NCBI RefSeq assembly: GCF_011634775.1
Contig: NZ_JAALXT010000002.1
Coordinates: forward strand, 248,001 to 312,000
Source of the DNA: Thalassoroseus pseudoceratinae
GTDB taxonomy: Bacteria; Planctomycetota; Planctomycetia; Planctomycetales; Planctomycetaceae
Direction: 5' to 3'
Length of the DNA stretch: 64,000 bases
Shown here: positions 37,515-46,024 of the stretch, piece after piece
Position numbering within the stretch: position 1 is the stretch's first letter
How the letters are laid out: each line of letters starts with the position of its first letter
The notes under the pieces: model-generated
The model's input: only the letters and a program-made list of their open reading frames with translations
Database searches by the model: none
Told to the model about the DNA's origin: nothing
Position numbers and translations under genes: made by a program

Positions 37515-38348
37515 ATGCGTGAAATCAAACGGCCCACAATCTTGATGTGTCCGCCGGACTATTTTGGGATCGAATACGAAATCAATCCCTGGATGAGTCG
37601 GTCTCGACAAAGCGATCGGGACGAAGCGATTCGCCAATGGAATCTGCTAAGAGACGAGTTGCTTGCGTTGGGGGTGAACATTGAAATGATGACCCCAATC
37701 CGTGGGTTGCCAGACCTTGTCTTCACTGCAAACGCCGGGTTGATTTGGAACGACACGGTCTTCCTCGCCCGCTTTCGTCACGCTGCTCGGCAAGGGGAAA
37801 CAGAAATTGACGAAGCTTGGTTTCGAGCTCATCAGTTTGAAACGGTCATGCTTCCCGAACCGTGGTCGTTCGAGGGAGCCGGCGATGCCTTGTTTTGTGG
37901 CGAAACCCTGTACGCCGGGTACTTGATCCGGAGCGAAGCGTCCGCCATGCAATGGTTAGGCAGCGAGATCGGCTGTCGGGTGATTCCTCTTCAATTGGTC
38001 GACGACCGTTATTATCACCTCGACACCTGTTTTTGTCCGCTGCAAACCGACACTGCGTTGTGGTATCCCCCCGCGTTCGATGCATACGCTCAAGCGGCGA
38101 TTCGCGAGCACATCCCCCGGTTGGTGGAAGTCAGCGATAAAGAGGCGACGCGATTCGCCTGCAATGCCGTGGTTGTGGGGGAGCACGTTGTGCTCAACAC
38201 CGGATGTCCCGATCTATGTGACCGCCTCGCGGAACTCGGTTTCACTCCCCACCCGACCCCACTGGACGAGTTCATCAAGGCGGGGGGAAGTGCGAAATGT
38301 TTGACGCTTCGTATCGATGGGGAAGACGCTGCTATCTGGCCCGCATAG
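37515..38348 (+). CDS. Amidinotransferase/DDAH-family hydrolase (dimethylargininase-like)
   Basis: From ATG 37515 this gives 277 residues of the guanidino-modifying superfamily. LPDLVFTANAGLIWND carries the substrate-binding Asp, SFEGAGDALFCG the second acidic loop, YYHLDTCFCPL the catalytic His near residue 170, and GGSAKCLTLR the nucleophile Cys near 263. Family enzymes hydrolyse arginine derivatives to citrulline or ornithine. Dimethylargininase, arginine deiminase-related or arginine dihydrolase activity cannot be separated by eye. It stands alone, without arginine-catabolism neighbours. Confidence 0.8.
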   Translation: MREIKRPTILMCPPDYFGIEYEINPWMSRSRQSDRDEAIRQWNLLRDELLALGVNIEMMTPIRGLPDLVFTANAGLIWNDTVFLARFRHAARQGETEIDEAWFRAHQFETVMLPEPWSFEGAGDALFCGETLYAGYLIRSEASAMQWLGSEIGCRVIPLQLVDDRYYHLDTCFCPLQTDTALWYPPAFDAYAQAAIREHIPRLVEVSDKEATRFACNAVVVGEHVVLNTGCPDLCDRLAELGFTPHPTPLDEFIKAGGSAKCLTLRIDGEDAAIWPA

Positions 38349-38506
38349 CCGTGGAAAAGTCCAAGGGGAATCTGCTGATATTGCTTGACAATCTGAAGCT
38401 TAGGTGTGAAGATCATTTCAGAATCTTCTACGTGTTTTTAGATTCCTTGGGTCGCACGTTGGAACGGCTCTCTTCTTGAACCCCGCGACGAAGGCGGAAT
38501 ACATCA

Positions 38507-38866
38507 ATGTCAGCTGCTGGTCATCGACGCCTCGAAATTGAAGAAGTGGGTGATGTTACCGTCGCTCAGTTTGTCGATCGAAAAATTCTTGATGAGACCA
38601 ATATCCAGATCATCGGGAACCAACTTTTCAGCTTAGTCGACGACGACGACCGCGAAAAGATCATCTTGGACTTTTCCAATGTCGAGTACCTCTCCAGTGC
38701 TGCATTGGGTAAATTGATCACGATGGACAAGAAGGTGAAGCAAGCCCGCGGGCAGCTTCGGCTCTGTAGTATCCGTCCGGATATCTACGAGGTCTTTGCA
38801 ATCACAAAACTCAACAAGCTCTTTAGCATCTTTGAGAACCGCGATAAGGCCTTGGAAGGGTTTTGA
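38507..38866 (+). CDS. STAS-domain anti-sigma factor antagonist
   Basis: A 119-residue single STAS domain of the RsbV/SpoIIAA type. The phosphorylatable serine is Ser63 or Ser64 in DFSNVEYLSSAALGKL, and the helix-strand pattern through DKKVKQARGQLRLCSIRPDIYEVF fits. In partner switching, its unphosphorylated form binds the RsbW-type kinase and releases a sigma factor or other target. Such a kinase is encoded 275 bp downstream (39142-39594). No sigma factor gene is nearby, so the output may be elsewhere. Confidence 0.88.
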   Translation: MSAAGHRRLEIEEVGDVTVAQFVDRKILDETNIQIIGNQLFSLVDDDDREKIILDFSNVEYLSSAALGKLITMDKKVKQARGQLRLCSIRPDIYEVFAITKLNKLFSIFENRDKALEGF

Positions 38867-39141
38867 TGGGGAATCGGTTTCCAGTGAGAGACCCTTCGCC
38901 AAATTCGCTTGATTGCGACCTTGTTCGCGTCCAGCAACAGTGATGTAGGCCATCAGTTTTGCCCCAACTTGCTGCCAAGCAGTCATCAAACTCTGGGTCA
39001 GAACACACCGATTGAACTATCGACCACTCATCTGATCCACAACGAAGCTTGGGTATCGCGTGCAGACCGGGGACGGCATTATCTCATGTTGAACTTTTGG
39101 CGGTCACGACCGTTGTCCCTTGCCAGAGCCTTGGTTGGATA

Positions 39142-39594
39142 ATGACAACTAGGTTGAAGAAGCAAATGGACTACCAAGAGCAATTCGAGGTCAGCATCCC
39201 GAGTGACACGAATGAGGGTCACGCGATCCAAGAGCGGATTGTCGGTTTGCTGGAGTCAATGGAGTTCCCGCCACGGGATGTCTTCAGTGTTCGACTCGCT
39301 CTCGAAGAAGCTTTGGTAAACGCCATCAAGCATGGCAACAAGTCCGATAGCGACAAGAAAGTGCACATCGGCTGCTGGATCAACGCCGACCTAGTGCGAA
39401 TTCGTATCTGCGACGAAGGGCCGGGCTTCAAACCCGAAGACGTCCCCGACCCCACCGCCATCGAAAACCTGGAGAATCCATCCGGGCGTGGCCTGATGCT
39501 CATGAAAGCCTTCATGAACGTCATCGAATTCAACGATGCCGGAAACTGCGTAACGCTGGAAAAACACCGTGGTGTGGACACGGACGACGATTAA
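39142..39594 (+). CDS. RsbW-like serine kinase / anti-sigma regulatory factor
   Basis: From ATG 39142 this gives 150 residues (ATG 39166 is an alternative). A GHKL ATPase domain is clear: LALEEALVNAIKHGN is the N box, ICDEGPGF the G1 box, and NPSGRGLMLMKAFM the G2 region with the ATP lid. It should phosphorylate the STAS protein upstream and hold back its target. This two-gene switch is common in planctomycetes. It lies before tRNA-Asn. Confidence 0.87.
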   Translation: MTTRLKKQMDYQEQFEVSIPSDTNEGHAIQERIVGLLESMEFPPRDVFSVRLALEEALVNAIKHGNKSDSDKKVHIGCWINADLVRIRICDEGPGFKPEDVPDPTAIENLENPSGRGLMLMKAFMNVIEFNDAGNCVTLEKHRGVDTDDD

Positions 39595-39659
39595 TCCGTT
39601 TGTATCGATCCACCAAATTTTGATTCAAAAGTTTTTCCTCCGAACCATTCCTCCTTCTC

Positions 39660-39688
39660 TTGCATCTTATGTGAAGAATCATTTTAAT
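39660..39688 (+). promoter_or_regulatory. Candidate promoter for tRNA-Asn
   Basis: TTGCAT (39660-39665) and TTTAAT (39683-39688) are 17 bp apart, about 36 bp before the tRNA. Spacing and sequence suit a housekeeping sigma factor. Confidence 0.4.
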
Positions 39689-39724
39689 ACTCGTGGTCGC
39701 ACTCAACACCAAGTGCCCACCTTT

Positions 39725-39797
39725 TCCCCGATAGCTCAATCGGTAGAGCGAGCGGCTGTTAACCGCTAGGTTCAAGGTTCAAGTCCTTGTCGGGGAG
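39725..39797 (+). tRNA. tRNA-Asn(GTT)
   Basis: A 73-nt cloverleaf can be folded completely. Acceptor TCCCCGA (39725-39731) pairs with TCGGGGA (39790-39796). The D stem is GCTC/GAGC, the anticodon stem AGCGG/CCGCT encloses the loop CTGTTAA with anticodon GTT at 39758-39760, and the T stem CAAGG/CCTTG encloses TTCAAGT. The discriminator is G. The CCA end is not encoded. Confidence 0.97.
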
Positions 39798-39830
39798 CTT
39801 TGAAGAACCGGATCACAATCCAAACTTAAG

Positions 39831-39866
39831 CCCTTGGTCGCAACTTCTAGTGCGACCGAGGGTTTT
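39831..39866 (+). terminator. Rho-independent terminator after tRNA-Asn
   Basis: A 12-bp stem (CCCTTGGTCGCA at 39831-39842, TGCGACCGAGGG at 39851-39862, one wobble pair) is followed directly by TTTT and another T-rich run. It lies 33 bp after the tRNA. Confidence 0.75.
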
Positions 39867-40046
39867 GTCGTTTTCGGTCCAGCAATTGTCACTTTGGTTC
39901 GGGTCTGAACATCTGGGGGCTGCTGGAACGCTGTTCTGACGATCTGATCGGGATTCCAACCGCGGCGTCTGTTCTTTGACCCCGGCACGATCACTGCCGA
40001 ATTCGCCGTGCAGAACTCGAGTGTCAACGACTTGTCCAGTTGTAAA

Positions 40047-41399
40047 TCAGGGACTACTTTTCCGAAGTTCACGAGCAACCGTCAGGTAGTAATTCCTGGC
40101 GGTCGCATTGACCATTTTATGGGCGAGGTTTGTCAGGGCATCTGCTTTGATGTGTTTCGCGGGAACGTCTTCTTTGTCGATTGCCAGCAGATGGTCGGCG
40201 AGTTGTGCGGCCCACTGGTTGTCGTCATCGGCGAGTGCGTTTTGGGCGGCTTGTACCAATTTGTCTTTTCCACCGGCGAGTTGAACCATTCGCTCAGCTT
40301 CTGCCTTGGGGGGCAACGGAAACAGATTCGTTGCATTGCCGTCGAACCATCCAAGGTAGCTGTTGAACACGCTGCGAACACCCCAATCAGGATGTCCGTA
40401 AAACGGCTGCAGGTAATCTTTATTCGCTAGTCGTTCAGGGAGTCTGACATATTCGACTAGCTCGTCGGGCGTCAGGCCTTTATTGATGCCCTCGACGGTC
40501 TTGTCGTGAATGAATTGAACCGCGTTGTGATAGTCGGTCAGCACCTGTTTGACTTCTTTCGCTCCAAGAATTGGATTGGTATGACCGCCGACAAGGGCGA
40601 CCGCATCGTGGTCGGCCATTCTGCCGAGACTCTCCGCCCACAGACGCACACTACGATTGGGTGTGCCACGAATCGCATATAGATTCGGAAACGAACGGTA
40701 GAAGTTGTCGCCAGCAAACAGGACTTTTTCCGCCGGATACCAAACGTAGATTTCATCAAGTGTTTCGCCGGGGGCCGAAACAAGTTCCAGCTCGACTCCG
40801 GCGACATTGATGGTTTTTCGCTTTCCCTCCAGAAAGCGATTCGGCTTCGTTACGTCGCCTCTTGAGAAGACTTCTCCGCCACGATTCGGATACCGAACCG
40901 GTGCGACCCCGTTGTTGATCCGTTGCTCACGAGGCAACTTGAATCCGGCTTGCCTCGCTCCACGCACATTCTGGTATGTCAAACCACCGGCCTTCCATGG
41001 ACGGGCCTCGCTGCCGAAATTTTTATGCGCCCAGATTTGTGGCCGCTGAGAACCTAGAAACATAGGGGCTCCACCAGTGTGGTCGCCGTGCGAATGCGTA
41101 TAGATGATCGCCTTGACTGGCTTGTCCGTAATTTTGCGAAACTCCTTAGCGATTTTCTGTGCCGCTTTGCCCATCATCCCTGTATCAACCAGCACAATTC
41201 CGTCTTCGCCGACAATCATGGAAACATTCGACACGCTGTATCCAACTGCAACGTAGACGTTTTCACCAACCTTGATGACCTGTTCCTTGAACTGCTCATT
41301 CTGTTTGTTCAATCGTTCGGTAGGAGTGTTCAACTCCTGAGCCTGGCTGGTACTGACGTAGAGGAACAGTAGCCAAAGTGAGGGCACGAATTTGTTCAT
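40047..41399 (-). CDS. Alkylsulfatase-like metallo-beta-lactamase fold hydrolase (SdsA type), lacking the SCP2 tail
   Basis: From ATG 41399 this gives 450 residues with a signal peptide (FVPSLWLLFLYVSTSQA). The metal site is complete: YTHSHGDHTGG (His102, His104, Asp106, His107), an acidic block APGETLDEIYVW, and GGHTNP. The C-terminal dimerisation domain matches SdsA (FNSYLGWFDGNATNLFPLPP, then a helical repeat ending ARNYYLTVARELR). Known SdsA proteins are about 650 residues and end in an SCP2-like substrate-binding domain; that domain is absent here. It probably hydrolyses a sulfate ester, but alkyl sulfate specificity is uncertain without that domain. It lies 4 bp after marR. Confidence 0.82.
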   Translation of the reverse strand: MNKFVPSLWLLFLYVSTSQAQELNTPTERLNKQNEQFKEQVIKVGENVYVAVGYSVSNVSMIVGEDGIVLVDTGMMGKAAQKIAKEFRKITDKPVKAIIYTHSHGDHTGGAPMFLGSQRPQIWAHKNFGSEARPWKAGGLTYQNVRGARQAGFKLPREQRINNGVAPVRYPNRGGEVFSRGDVTKPNRFLEGKRKTINVAGVELELVSAPGETLDEIYVWYPAEKVLFAGDNFYRSFPNLYAIRGTPNRSVRLWAESLGRMADHDAVALVGGHTNPILGAKEVKQVLTDYHNAVQFIHDKTVEGINKGLTPDELVEYVRLPERLANKDYLQPFYGHPDWGVRSVFNSYLGWFDGNATNLFPLPPKAEAERMVQLAGGKDKLVQAAQNALADDDNQWAAQLADHLLAIDKEDVPAKHIKADALTNLAHKMVNATARNYYLTVARELRKSSP

Positions 41400-41403
41400 G
41401 GCG

Positions 41404-41910
41404 TTAATCCTTTGCGAGGTGGTTCGATAGGTTTTTCTGCATTTGCCGCAGAACACTTTGTGTCGCGTCAAGGTCTGACTTTGGAATTCCCTTTAAAGTC
41501 GTTTTGCGAAGGTCATCAAGCAAAGGGAGGACTTTCTGCAACTTCTGCTCGCCTCGGCGTGTCAAGCTGATCATCACGATGCGAGCGTCTTCATTGGAGG
41601 CATTCCGCTCGACAAATCGATGTTCGACCAGTCGATCCAACTGTCGTTTCACGGTGGTTGGATCACGAATCATCAGCGATGCCAACTCGTTCATGCTCAG
41701 CGACTGGCCGGCATCGTGCAACGTGATCAGCGTCTGCGTCTCCTCGGGCGAAAACGGCCAACCAGCATTCTTCAGCACCACTGCCATTCCGGTGCGAATC
41801 AAATAGGCGACCCGCCCAATTGCAAACCCTGGCGAGGACTCAGAACCGAAGTGCATCTTGATCATCCTGTGAATTCTGATTCGAAAACGCTGTCCGTACG
41901 CTGAAGACAT
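41404..41910 (-). CDS. MarR-family transcriptional regulator
   Basis: The 168-residue protein has a winged helix-turn-helix. TLITLHDAGQSLSMNELASLMIRDPTTVKRQLDRLVEHRFVER contains the recognition helix, and NASNEDARIVMISLTRRGEQKL forms the wing. MarR regulators usually repress neighbouring genes and release them on binding a small phenolic or lipophilic ligand. It is transcribed with the alkylsulfatase-like gene (4 bp between stop and start). A 33-bp near-palindrome lies 15 bp upstream, so autoregulation of the pair is likely. Confidence 0.88.
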   Translation of the reverse strand: MSSAYGQRFRIRIHRMIKMHFGSESSPGFAIGRVAYLIRTGMAVVLKNAGWPFSPEETQTLITLHDAGQSLSMNELASLMIRDPTTVKRQLDRLVEHRFVERNASNEDARIVMISLTRRGEQKLQKVLPLLDDLRKTTLKGIPKSDLDATQSVLRQMQKNLSNHLAKD

Positions 41911-41924
41911 GTTTTCTCATGCGC

Positions 41925-41957
41925 GCCCAAATAGCTGTATGTTACAGATATTTGGGC
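41925..41957. promoter_or_regulatory. 33-bp near-palindromic operator
   Basis: The 16-bp arms (41925-41940 and 42-57 of the same hundred) match at 14 of 16 positions around a central G, with mismatches at arm position 10 and next to the centre. The core is CTGTATGTTACAG. It overlaps the -10 box and most of the spacer of the predicted marR promoter, the expected place for a repressor site. Confidence 0.75.
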
Positions 41958-41966
41958 TGGGGTCAA
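41939..41966 (-). promoter_or_regulatory. Predicted promoter of the marR-alkylsulfatase operon
   Basis: On the minus strand TTGACC (41961-41966) and TAACAT (41939-41944) are 16 bp apart, about 30 bp before the marR ATG. The near-palindrome covers the -10 box. Confidence 0.6.
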
Positions 41967-42459
41967 CGAATTTTTCCCGAAAGTGAGTTGGCCGTAGTCG
42001 TGGAGTGCAAAGTTCAAGCGTCACACCGACTGATTGCGCCGCACCCATTCAGCCAACGGTTTTTCTGGGAGTTCCCGTCCCTGTGACAGTGTTCTGCAAT
42101 TGAGTTCTCCTGCGCGTTGCAAGTTGGAATGCACCTGCTCAAGCACATTCCATCGCTACCATAAGACCCGTTGCTGTCTTAGCCGCGAATGACGATTTTA
42201 ATTCTAGAAGCCGAGCACGAACCCGGTGGAATGATGCAATCGCCACAGTTCATTTCCTGAAAACATTTCGACCTGCAATCCTTTCGTTGCCATCCGGCAG
42301 GCCAAACTTTCTTGACGAGATTGCAACGTCAGTAGTGAGCATTTTCGTCAGAACGAAGCGACGTTTTGCGGTCGTGACGAAAGTGCACGTCTCTAATAAG
42401 CGTCTCTCGCACGCCTATTGCCGGGGAGAAGAAACGATGTCGAGATCAAGAGGAATGTT
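41967..42459. other. Intergenic region without a convincing gene
   Basis: About 490 bp between the marR promoter and the end of a propeller gene. A possible 3' hairpin (TTTCGTCA 42343-42350 with TGACGAAA 42375-42382) lies beyond the propeller stop. A 23-codon open frame at 42188 is noted but not supported as a gene. Confidence 0.45.
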
Positions 42460-43737
42460 TTAGCGGATTGCCAGGCAAGTGAGCTGGCCTTTGCGGTCCT
42501 TTGTGTAAATTCGGTGATTCGCTAGTACGACGTGAGGCCAAACATCACCGGAGCCAAGTCGGTCTCGACGTGCCAGCTCCTGATACGAATCGGCTCGTTT
42601 GGCTGATTCCACGAGTGAAAGTTGCCCACGCCCACCCCAGACAATCAGTCGATCATCATTCGTCAGAATGCACGAGCCGGCATCGCCAAATCGACCACCC
42701 TTCCACTTGGGTTTGCCGGTTTCGAAGTCCAGACAATGCAACTCCCGCCACGCCCAATAGATGTGCCCGTCGTGAATGATTGGGCTGCAAACCTTCGATG
42801 AAAACGGTGCTTGCCAGATCTTTTCCGCACCGTCCAAAGTGATCTTCAATTTGCAGATGGACTCATGATTGTACGCCGACGTGATCAGCACATAGTTTTT
42901 ATGAACGGCGGGCGTTGCGATGTTATTGATAAAATTCGTGGTCCATTCGTATTGGGCAATCGTTTCACCGGGGGATTTTGAGTCTATACGAATGATATAA
43001 AGGTGATAGCAACTCAAAACTGCAATGCACGGGATGTTCTGAACGGTGATCGGCACCGGCCCGCCAGTGTGTCCCGCTGGCCCGTTGGCGTCCGATGTCC
43101 AAACCTGTTTGCCCGTGCTCTTCTGAAAAGCCATCACTAAGCCGTCCTCAGAGCCGACTTCAATGATCACCCAATCTTGATGAACAAGCGGAGCTGTCGT
43201 GTATCCGTAATCACGCCGACCGGATCGCCCGATCTTGGGGCGTCGCCCGACTTGAAACCGATCATAGAGATTGAGGTGCCAAACGTTCTTGCCTTGTTGA
43301 CGAGTGTTCCAACAGTTGAGGTCTCCGTCACAACTCAGCGTATACAGAAGACCGGTTTGGGGATCGTACTCGGGTGTAGCGGTCGGGCCGGAATACAAAC
43401 CCTGATCGCCGGTGGCGAGCCGTCCAAACCGTGGGCAGTCATAGTTCACCGACCAGCGTTCTTTTCCTGTGTTCGCATCGCGACAGGTCAGCACGTCTTG
43501 TCCACGTTTCCAGCCCATCACGAAGACGTCGTTGCCGACCACCAACGGAGAACTGGCTCCTTCACCAACATTGATTGACCAAGCCGGCTTCTTCGATAGC
43601 CAATGGTTGCCGTCCCATCCGGAAGGCTCATCGATGATGTCATTTCGATTCGGTCCCCGCCAATGTGGCCAATCTTCTGCCACCAACTCACAGGTGAAGA
43701 TCAAAAGACCGCCGATTCCCAGGAAAATCCACTTCAT
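42460..43737 (-). CDS. Exported PQQ-type beta-propeller protein
   Basis: From ATG 43737 this gives 425 residues with a signal peptide (MKWIFLGIGGLLIFTCELVA); the long upstream extension to 43929 is basic and not credible. The mature start EDWPHWRGPNRNDI is typical of planctomycete PQQ-like proteins, and repeated blades such as LVMAFQKSTGKQVWTSD and LHCLDFETGKPKWKG are visible. Its ATG overlaps the stop of the TPR gene upstream as ATGA, so the two are coupled. Ligand and role are unknown. Confidence 0.83.
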   Translation of the reverse strand: MKWIFLGIGGLLIFTCELVAEDWPHWRGPNRNDIIDEPSGWDGNHWLSKKPAWSINVGEGASSPLVVGNDVFVMGWKRGQDVLTCRDANTGKERWSVNYDCPRFGRLATGDQGLYSGPTATPEYDPQTGLLYTLSCDGDLNCWNTRQQGKNVWHLNLYDRFQVGRRPKIGRSGRRDYGYTTAPLVHQDWVIIEVGSEDGLVMAFQKSTGKQVWTSDANGPAGHTGGPVPITVQNIPCIAVLSCYHLYIIRIDSKSPGETIAQYEWTTNFINNIATPAVHKNYVLITSAYNHESICKLKITLDGAEKIWQAPFSSKVCSPIIHDGHIYWAWRELHCLDFETGKPKWKGGRFGDAGSCILTNDDRLIVWGGRGQLSLVESAKRADSYQELARRDRLGSGDVWPHVVLANHRIYTKDRKGQLTCLAIR

Positions 43738-44507
43738 GACGATGCTTTCGGTAAGCGGTTTAACAACTTTTGACCTTTGCGACGCCAACGGCTTTGTTTG
43801 CGGGCGATGGCTTTGGGACTTCCGTCGATGTCGATGAACATCGCTTCCACGTACTGGCGTGCGACTGCGGGCGACCCGGTGTCGGCGTGCATCTCCGCCA
43901 GCAAATACATAGCTTCGGGGTGTCGCCAACGATTGATATGCTGCTTAAGATGGGCCGTCGCCGCGTCGGTGTCCTTCATCAAATATAGGCACTTCCCATA
44001 AGCGAGACTGACATCCCCGAACTTGTAGCCAAAGTCCATTTCTAGCATATATTTGAGGTGGTTCTTCGCGGAGGGATATTCCTCGAGTTCAATTTCTGCC
44101 AACGAGATCCCCCATAACGCGGGCAAGTTGTCCGGTTCTCGCTCAAGAGCTTTGGCGTATGCATCTCGGGCATCCGCATACCGTCCGTGTTGCCGGAGCA
44201 CTTCTCCATACTCGACATGCTGGTGGGGATTGCCAATTTGTTCGGCGGCGATCCGCTTCTGCTCGATCTCCCGTTTGCCGCCAAACTGTTTCAAGAGGCC
44301 GGATGGGATCTGCCGTCGCGAAAAGAGAACCCGAGCGAATACATACACAAGAGTTGCTGGTGGAATGATTAGCATGGTAAAGAACCAAAACTCACGGTCC
44401 GGTTCGCAGAAATAGCAGTGGACCAACATACTGATCCAGAACATAACGGCCAACGACACGAGAATCCAAACGCCGCTCGCCGCAGGAAAATCAATCACGG
44501 AAAACAT
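43734..44507 (-). CDS. TPR-repeat membrane protein
   Basis: A 257-residue protein with two N-terminal membrane helices (GVWILVSLAVMFWISMLVH and FWFFTMLIIPPATLVYVFARVLF), followed by TPR repeats: HVEYGEVLRQHGRYADARDAYAKALEREPD, then PALWGISLAEIELEEYPSAKNHL. The C-terminal tail is very basic (RKQSRWRRKGQKLLNRL). It is the first gene of a two-gene unit with the propeller. It may hold a complex at the membrane; no partner is known. Confidence 0.8.
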   Translation of the reverse strand: MFSVIDFPAASGVWILVSLAVMFWISMLVHCYFCEPDREFWFFTMLIIPPATLVYVFARVLFSRRQIPSGLLKQFGGKREIEQKRIAAEQIGNPHQHVEYGEVLRQHGRYADARDAYAKALEREPDNLPALWGISLAEIELEEYPSAKNHLKYMLEMDFGYKFGDVSLAYGKCLYLMKDTDAATAHLKQHINRWRHPEAMYLLAEMHADTGSPAVARQYVEAMFIDIDGSPKAIARKQSRWRRKGQKLLNRLPKASS

Positions 44508-44787
44508 AGAAACATCAACCGAGGAAAAACCGCGTTGCTAGGGCCGACATTGTCGCATAGCCAATGCAGATTGCCAACGAGTGTGCCAAGATCGGTTCTA
44601 AAACCGTCAATTCCAAGTCATTGAAGGCCTAGGTAGTTTACAGAGGGATTTTCGATTGCACGGGTTGTTCTTGTTCGCGTGATACAATCGCTTCAATTCA
44701 TTCTGGAAACGGCATCGGGGTGTTGTTTCCGCGGATTGGCAAAATAAGCTGAAGTTGGGGTTCTCCTATTTTGAAAGAGCGTTGTTT

Positions 44788-45945
44788 ATGCGGCTTGCGA
44801 ACGGTCATCCATTTCCGCTGCCAGCCGTCATATTGCTGATTCTGACAATTGGCAAGGTGGCATGCGGGCAAGGTCCGATTTTGCTTCCGCCAGCTTCGCC
44901 GACTCCGGTGGCCCCGGCACTCCCAGAAATCGAGCAATCTCCGAACATCGAACAACCGCCAGGCATGGATCAGGCGATCGAACCTGTTGAGTCGTATTGG
45001 GTTGTGAGCAGCCGTCGATGTCGGCAGAGTGGTCAGCCGGGGTGTACGGCGGGCGAGTTTGGCTATGTTTATTCCGGACCCGACGGCCAAAAGCAAGTTC
45101 AGGATGCCGCCGCGTTTCATGCGTCGCTTCAACCCGATCTGCCGATTTGCGTGGTTGTGCACGGTAGCTTCATGGAGTGGGCGGAGCTTTATGAGATCGC
45201 CCCGCGAATTCAACGCTGGATTCAAAGTGGGCAACCGTTAGCTCGTGCGCAGTTCGTGTTCTTCACTTGGCCAAGCGAAGACCGGAACTTGAATCTCGGG
45301 CCGATTGACTTGGCTCCGCGGGGCGTGCAAGCCAGTTATAACGGGATCTACTTGGCTCATTTTCTAACGCAACTTCCACAGCAGACCCCAGTCAGTCTTG
45401 TCGGTCACAGCCATGGAACACGAGTGATCGGATCCGCGTTGCACATGCTTGGTGGGGGATATGTCAGTCGATATCGGCTTGCGTTTCCACCGCAGCAACG
45501 ACGAATTCGCACCGTTTTCCTAGCCGGGGCTTTCGACCGTCATTGGCTATTTCCCAATGGGCGGTTTGAAGCTGCGTTGCCAGTCATGGAACGCATGTTG
45601 AACGTCGTGAACCGTTCGGATTACAGTTTGCAACTGTACCCGCTCCGACGACCGTTCTCTGATGTGGCGATAGGTCACGTCGGATTAGGGACGGCTGGTT
45701 CCGCCTACTTAGGACCGTACCGTGAGCGATATCGAGACTTCGATGCCACGCGGTTTCTGCGTGCGACACACGGCTGGGATGCGTATCTCCGCGAACCTGA
45801 AATCGCCCAAGTGATGGCTAATACCGTTTTCTTCAGCGAACCGGTGGCGATTGAACTGCAGTCGAAACGTCCCTCCTACGCGCCCGGTGTGGAGTCACTA
45901 TCCGACGGTTCCAATGACTGGTGCGGTTGTCAGCCACGACGGTAA
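44788..45945 (+). CDS. Exported alpha/beta hydrolase (lipase/esterase-like)
   Basis: From ATG 44788 this gives 385 residues, with a signal peptide (PLPAVILLILTIGKVACG) and a Pro-rich linker. The hydrolase core has the nucleophile elbow VSLVGHSHGTRVIGSAL (GHSHG) near residue 210 and an oxyanion segment PICVVVHGSFMEW. FLAGAFDRHWLF probably holds the acid residue. The GHSHG pentapeptide and the first block resemble planctomycete lipase-like proteins of the DUF900 type. Substrate is unknown. It is convergent with ctpA. Confidence 0.75.
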   Translation: MRLANGHPFPLPAVILLILTIGKVACGQGPILLPPASPTPVAPALPEIEQSPNIEQPPGMDQAIEPVESYWVVSSRRCRQSGQPGCTAGEFGYVYSGPDGQKQVQDAAAFHASLQPDLPICVVVHGSFMEWAELYEIAPRIQRWIQSGQPLARAQFVFFTWPSEDRNLNLGPIDLAPRGVQASYNGIYLAHFLTQLPQQTPVSLVGHSHGTRVIGSALHMLGGGYVSRYRLAFPPQQRRIRTVFLAGAFDRHWLFPNGRFEAALPVMERMLNVVNRSDYSLQLYPLRRPFSDVAIGHVGLGTAGSAYLGPYRERYRDFDATRFLRATHGWDAYLREPEIAQVMANTVFFSEPVAIELQSKRPSYAPGVESLSDGSNDWCGCQPRR

Positions 45946-45971
45946 ATTCGCGTCGGTGAGACTGGTGAAAC

Positions 45972-45999
45972 AAAAAGCCCCAGGAGGAAATCCCGGGGC
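45972..45999 (-). terminator. Rho-independent terminator of ctpA
   Basis: On the minus strand an 8-bp stem (GCCCC 45977-45981 pairs with GGGGC 45995-45999, extended inward with one mismatch) is followed by TTTTTGTTT. It lies 26 bp after the ctpA stop. Confidence 0.7.
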
Positions 46000-46024
46000 C
46001 GTGAATTTGAATGGGGAATGGGGC

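Noticed and set aside
42188-42259. 23-codon ORF (MTILILEAEHEPGGMMQSPQF...) downstream of the marR promoter
   Set aside because: Its start recalls the first residues of some amidotransferases, but it stops at once and has no ribosome-binding site, so it cannot be supported as a gene or a fragment.
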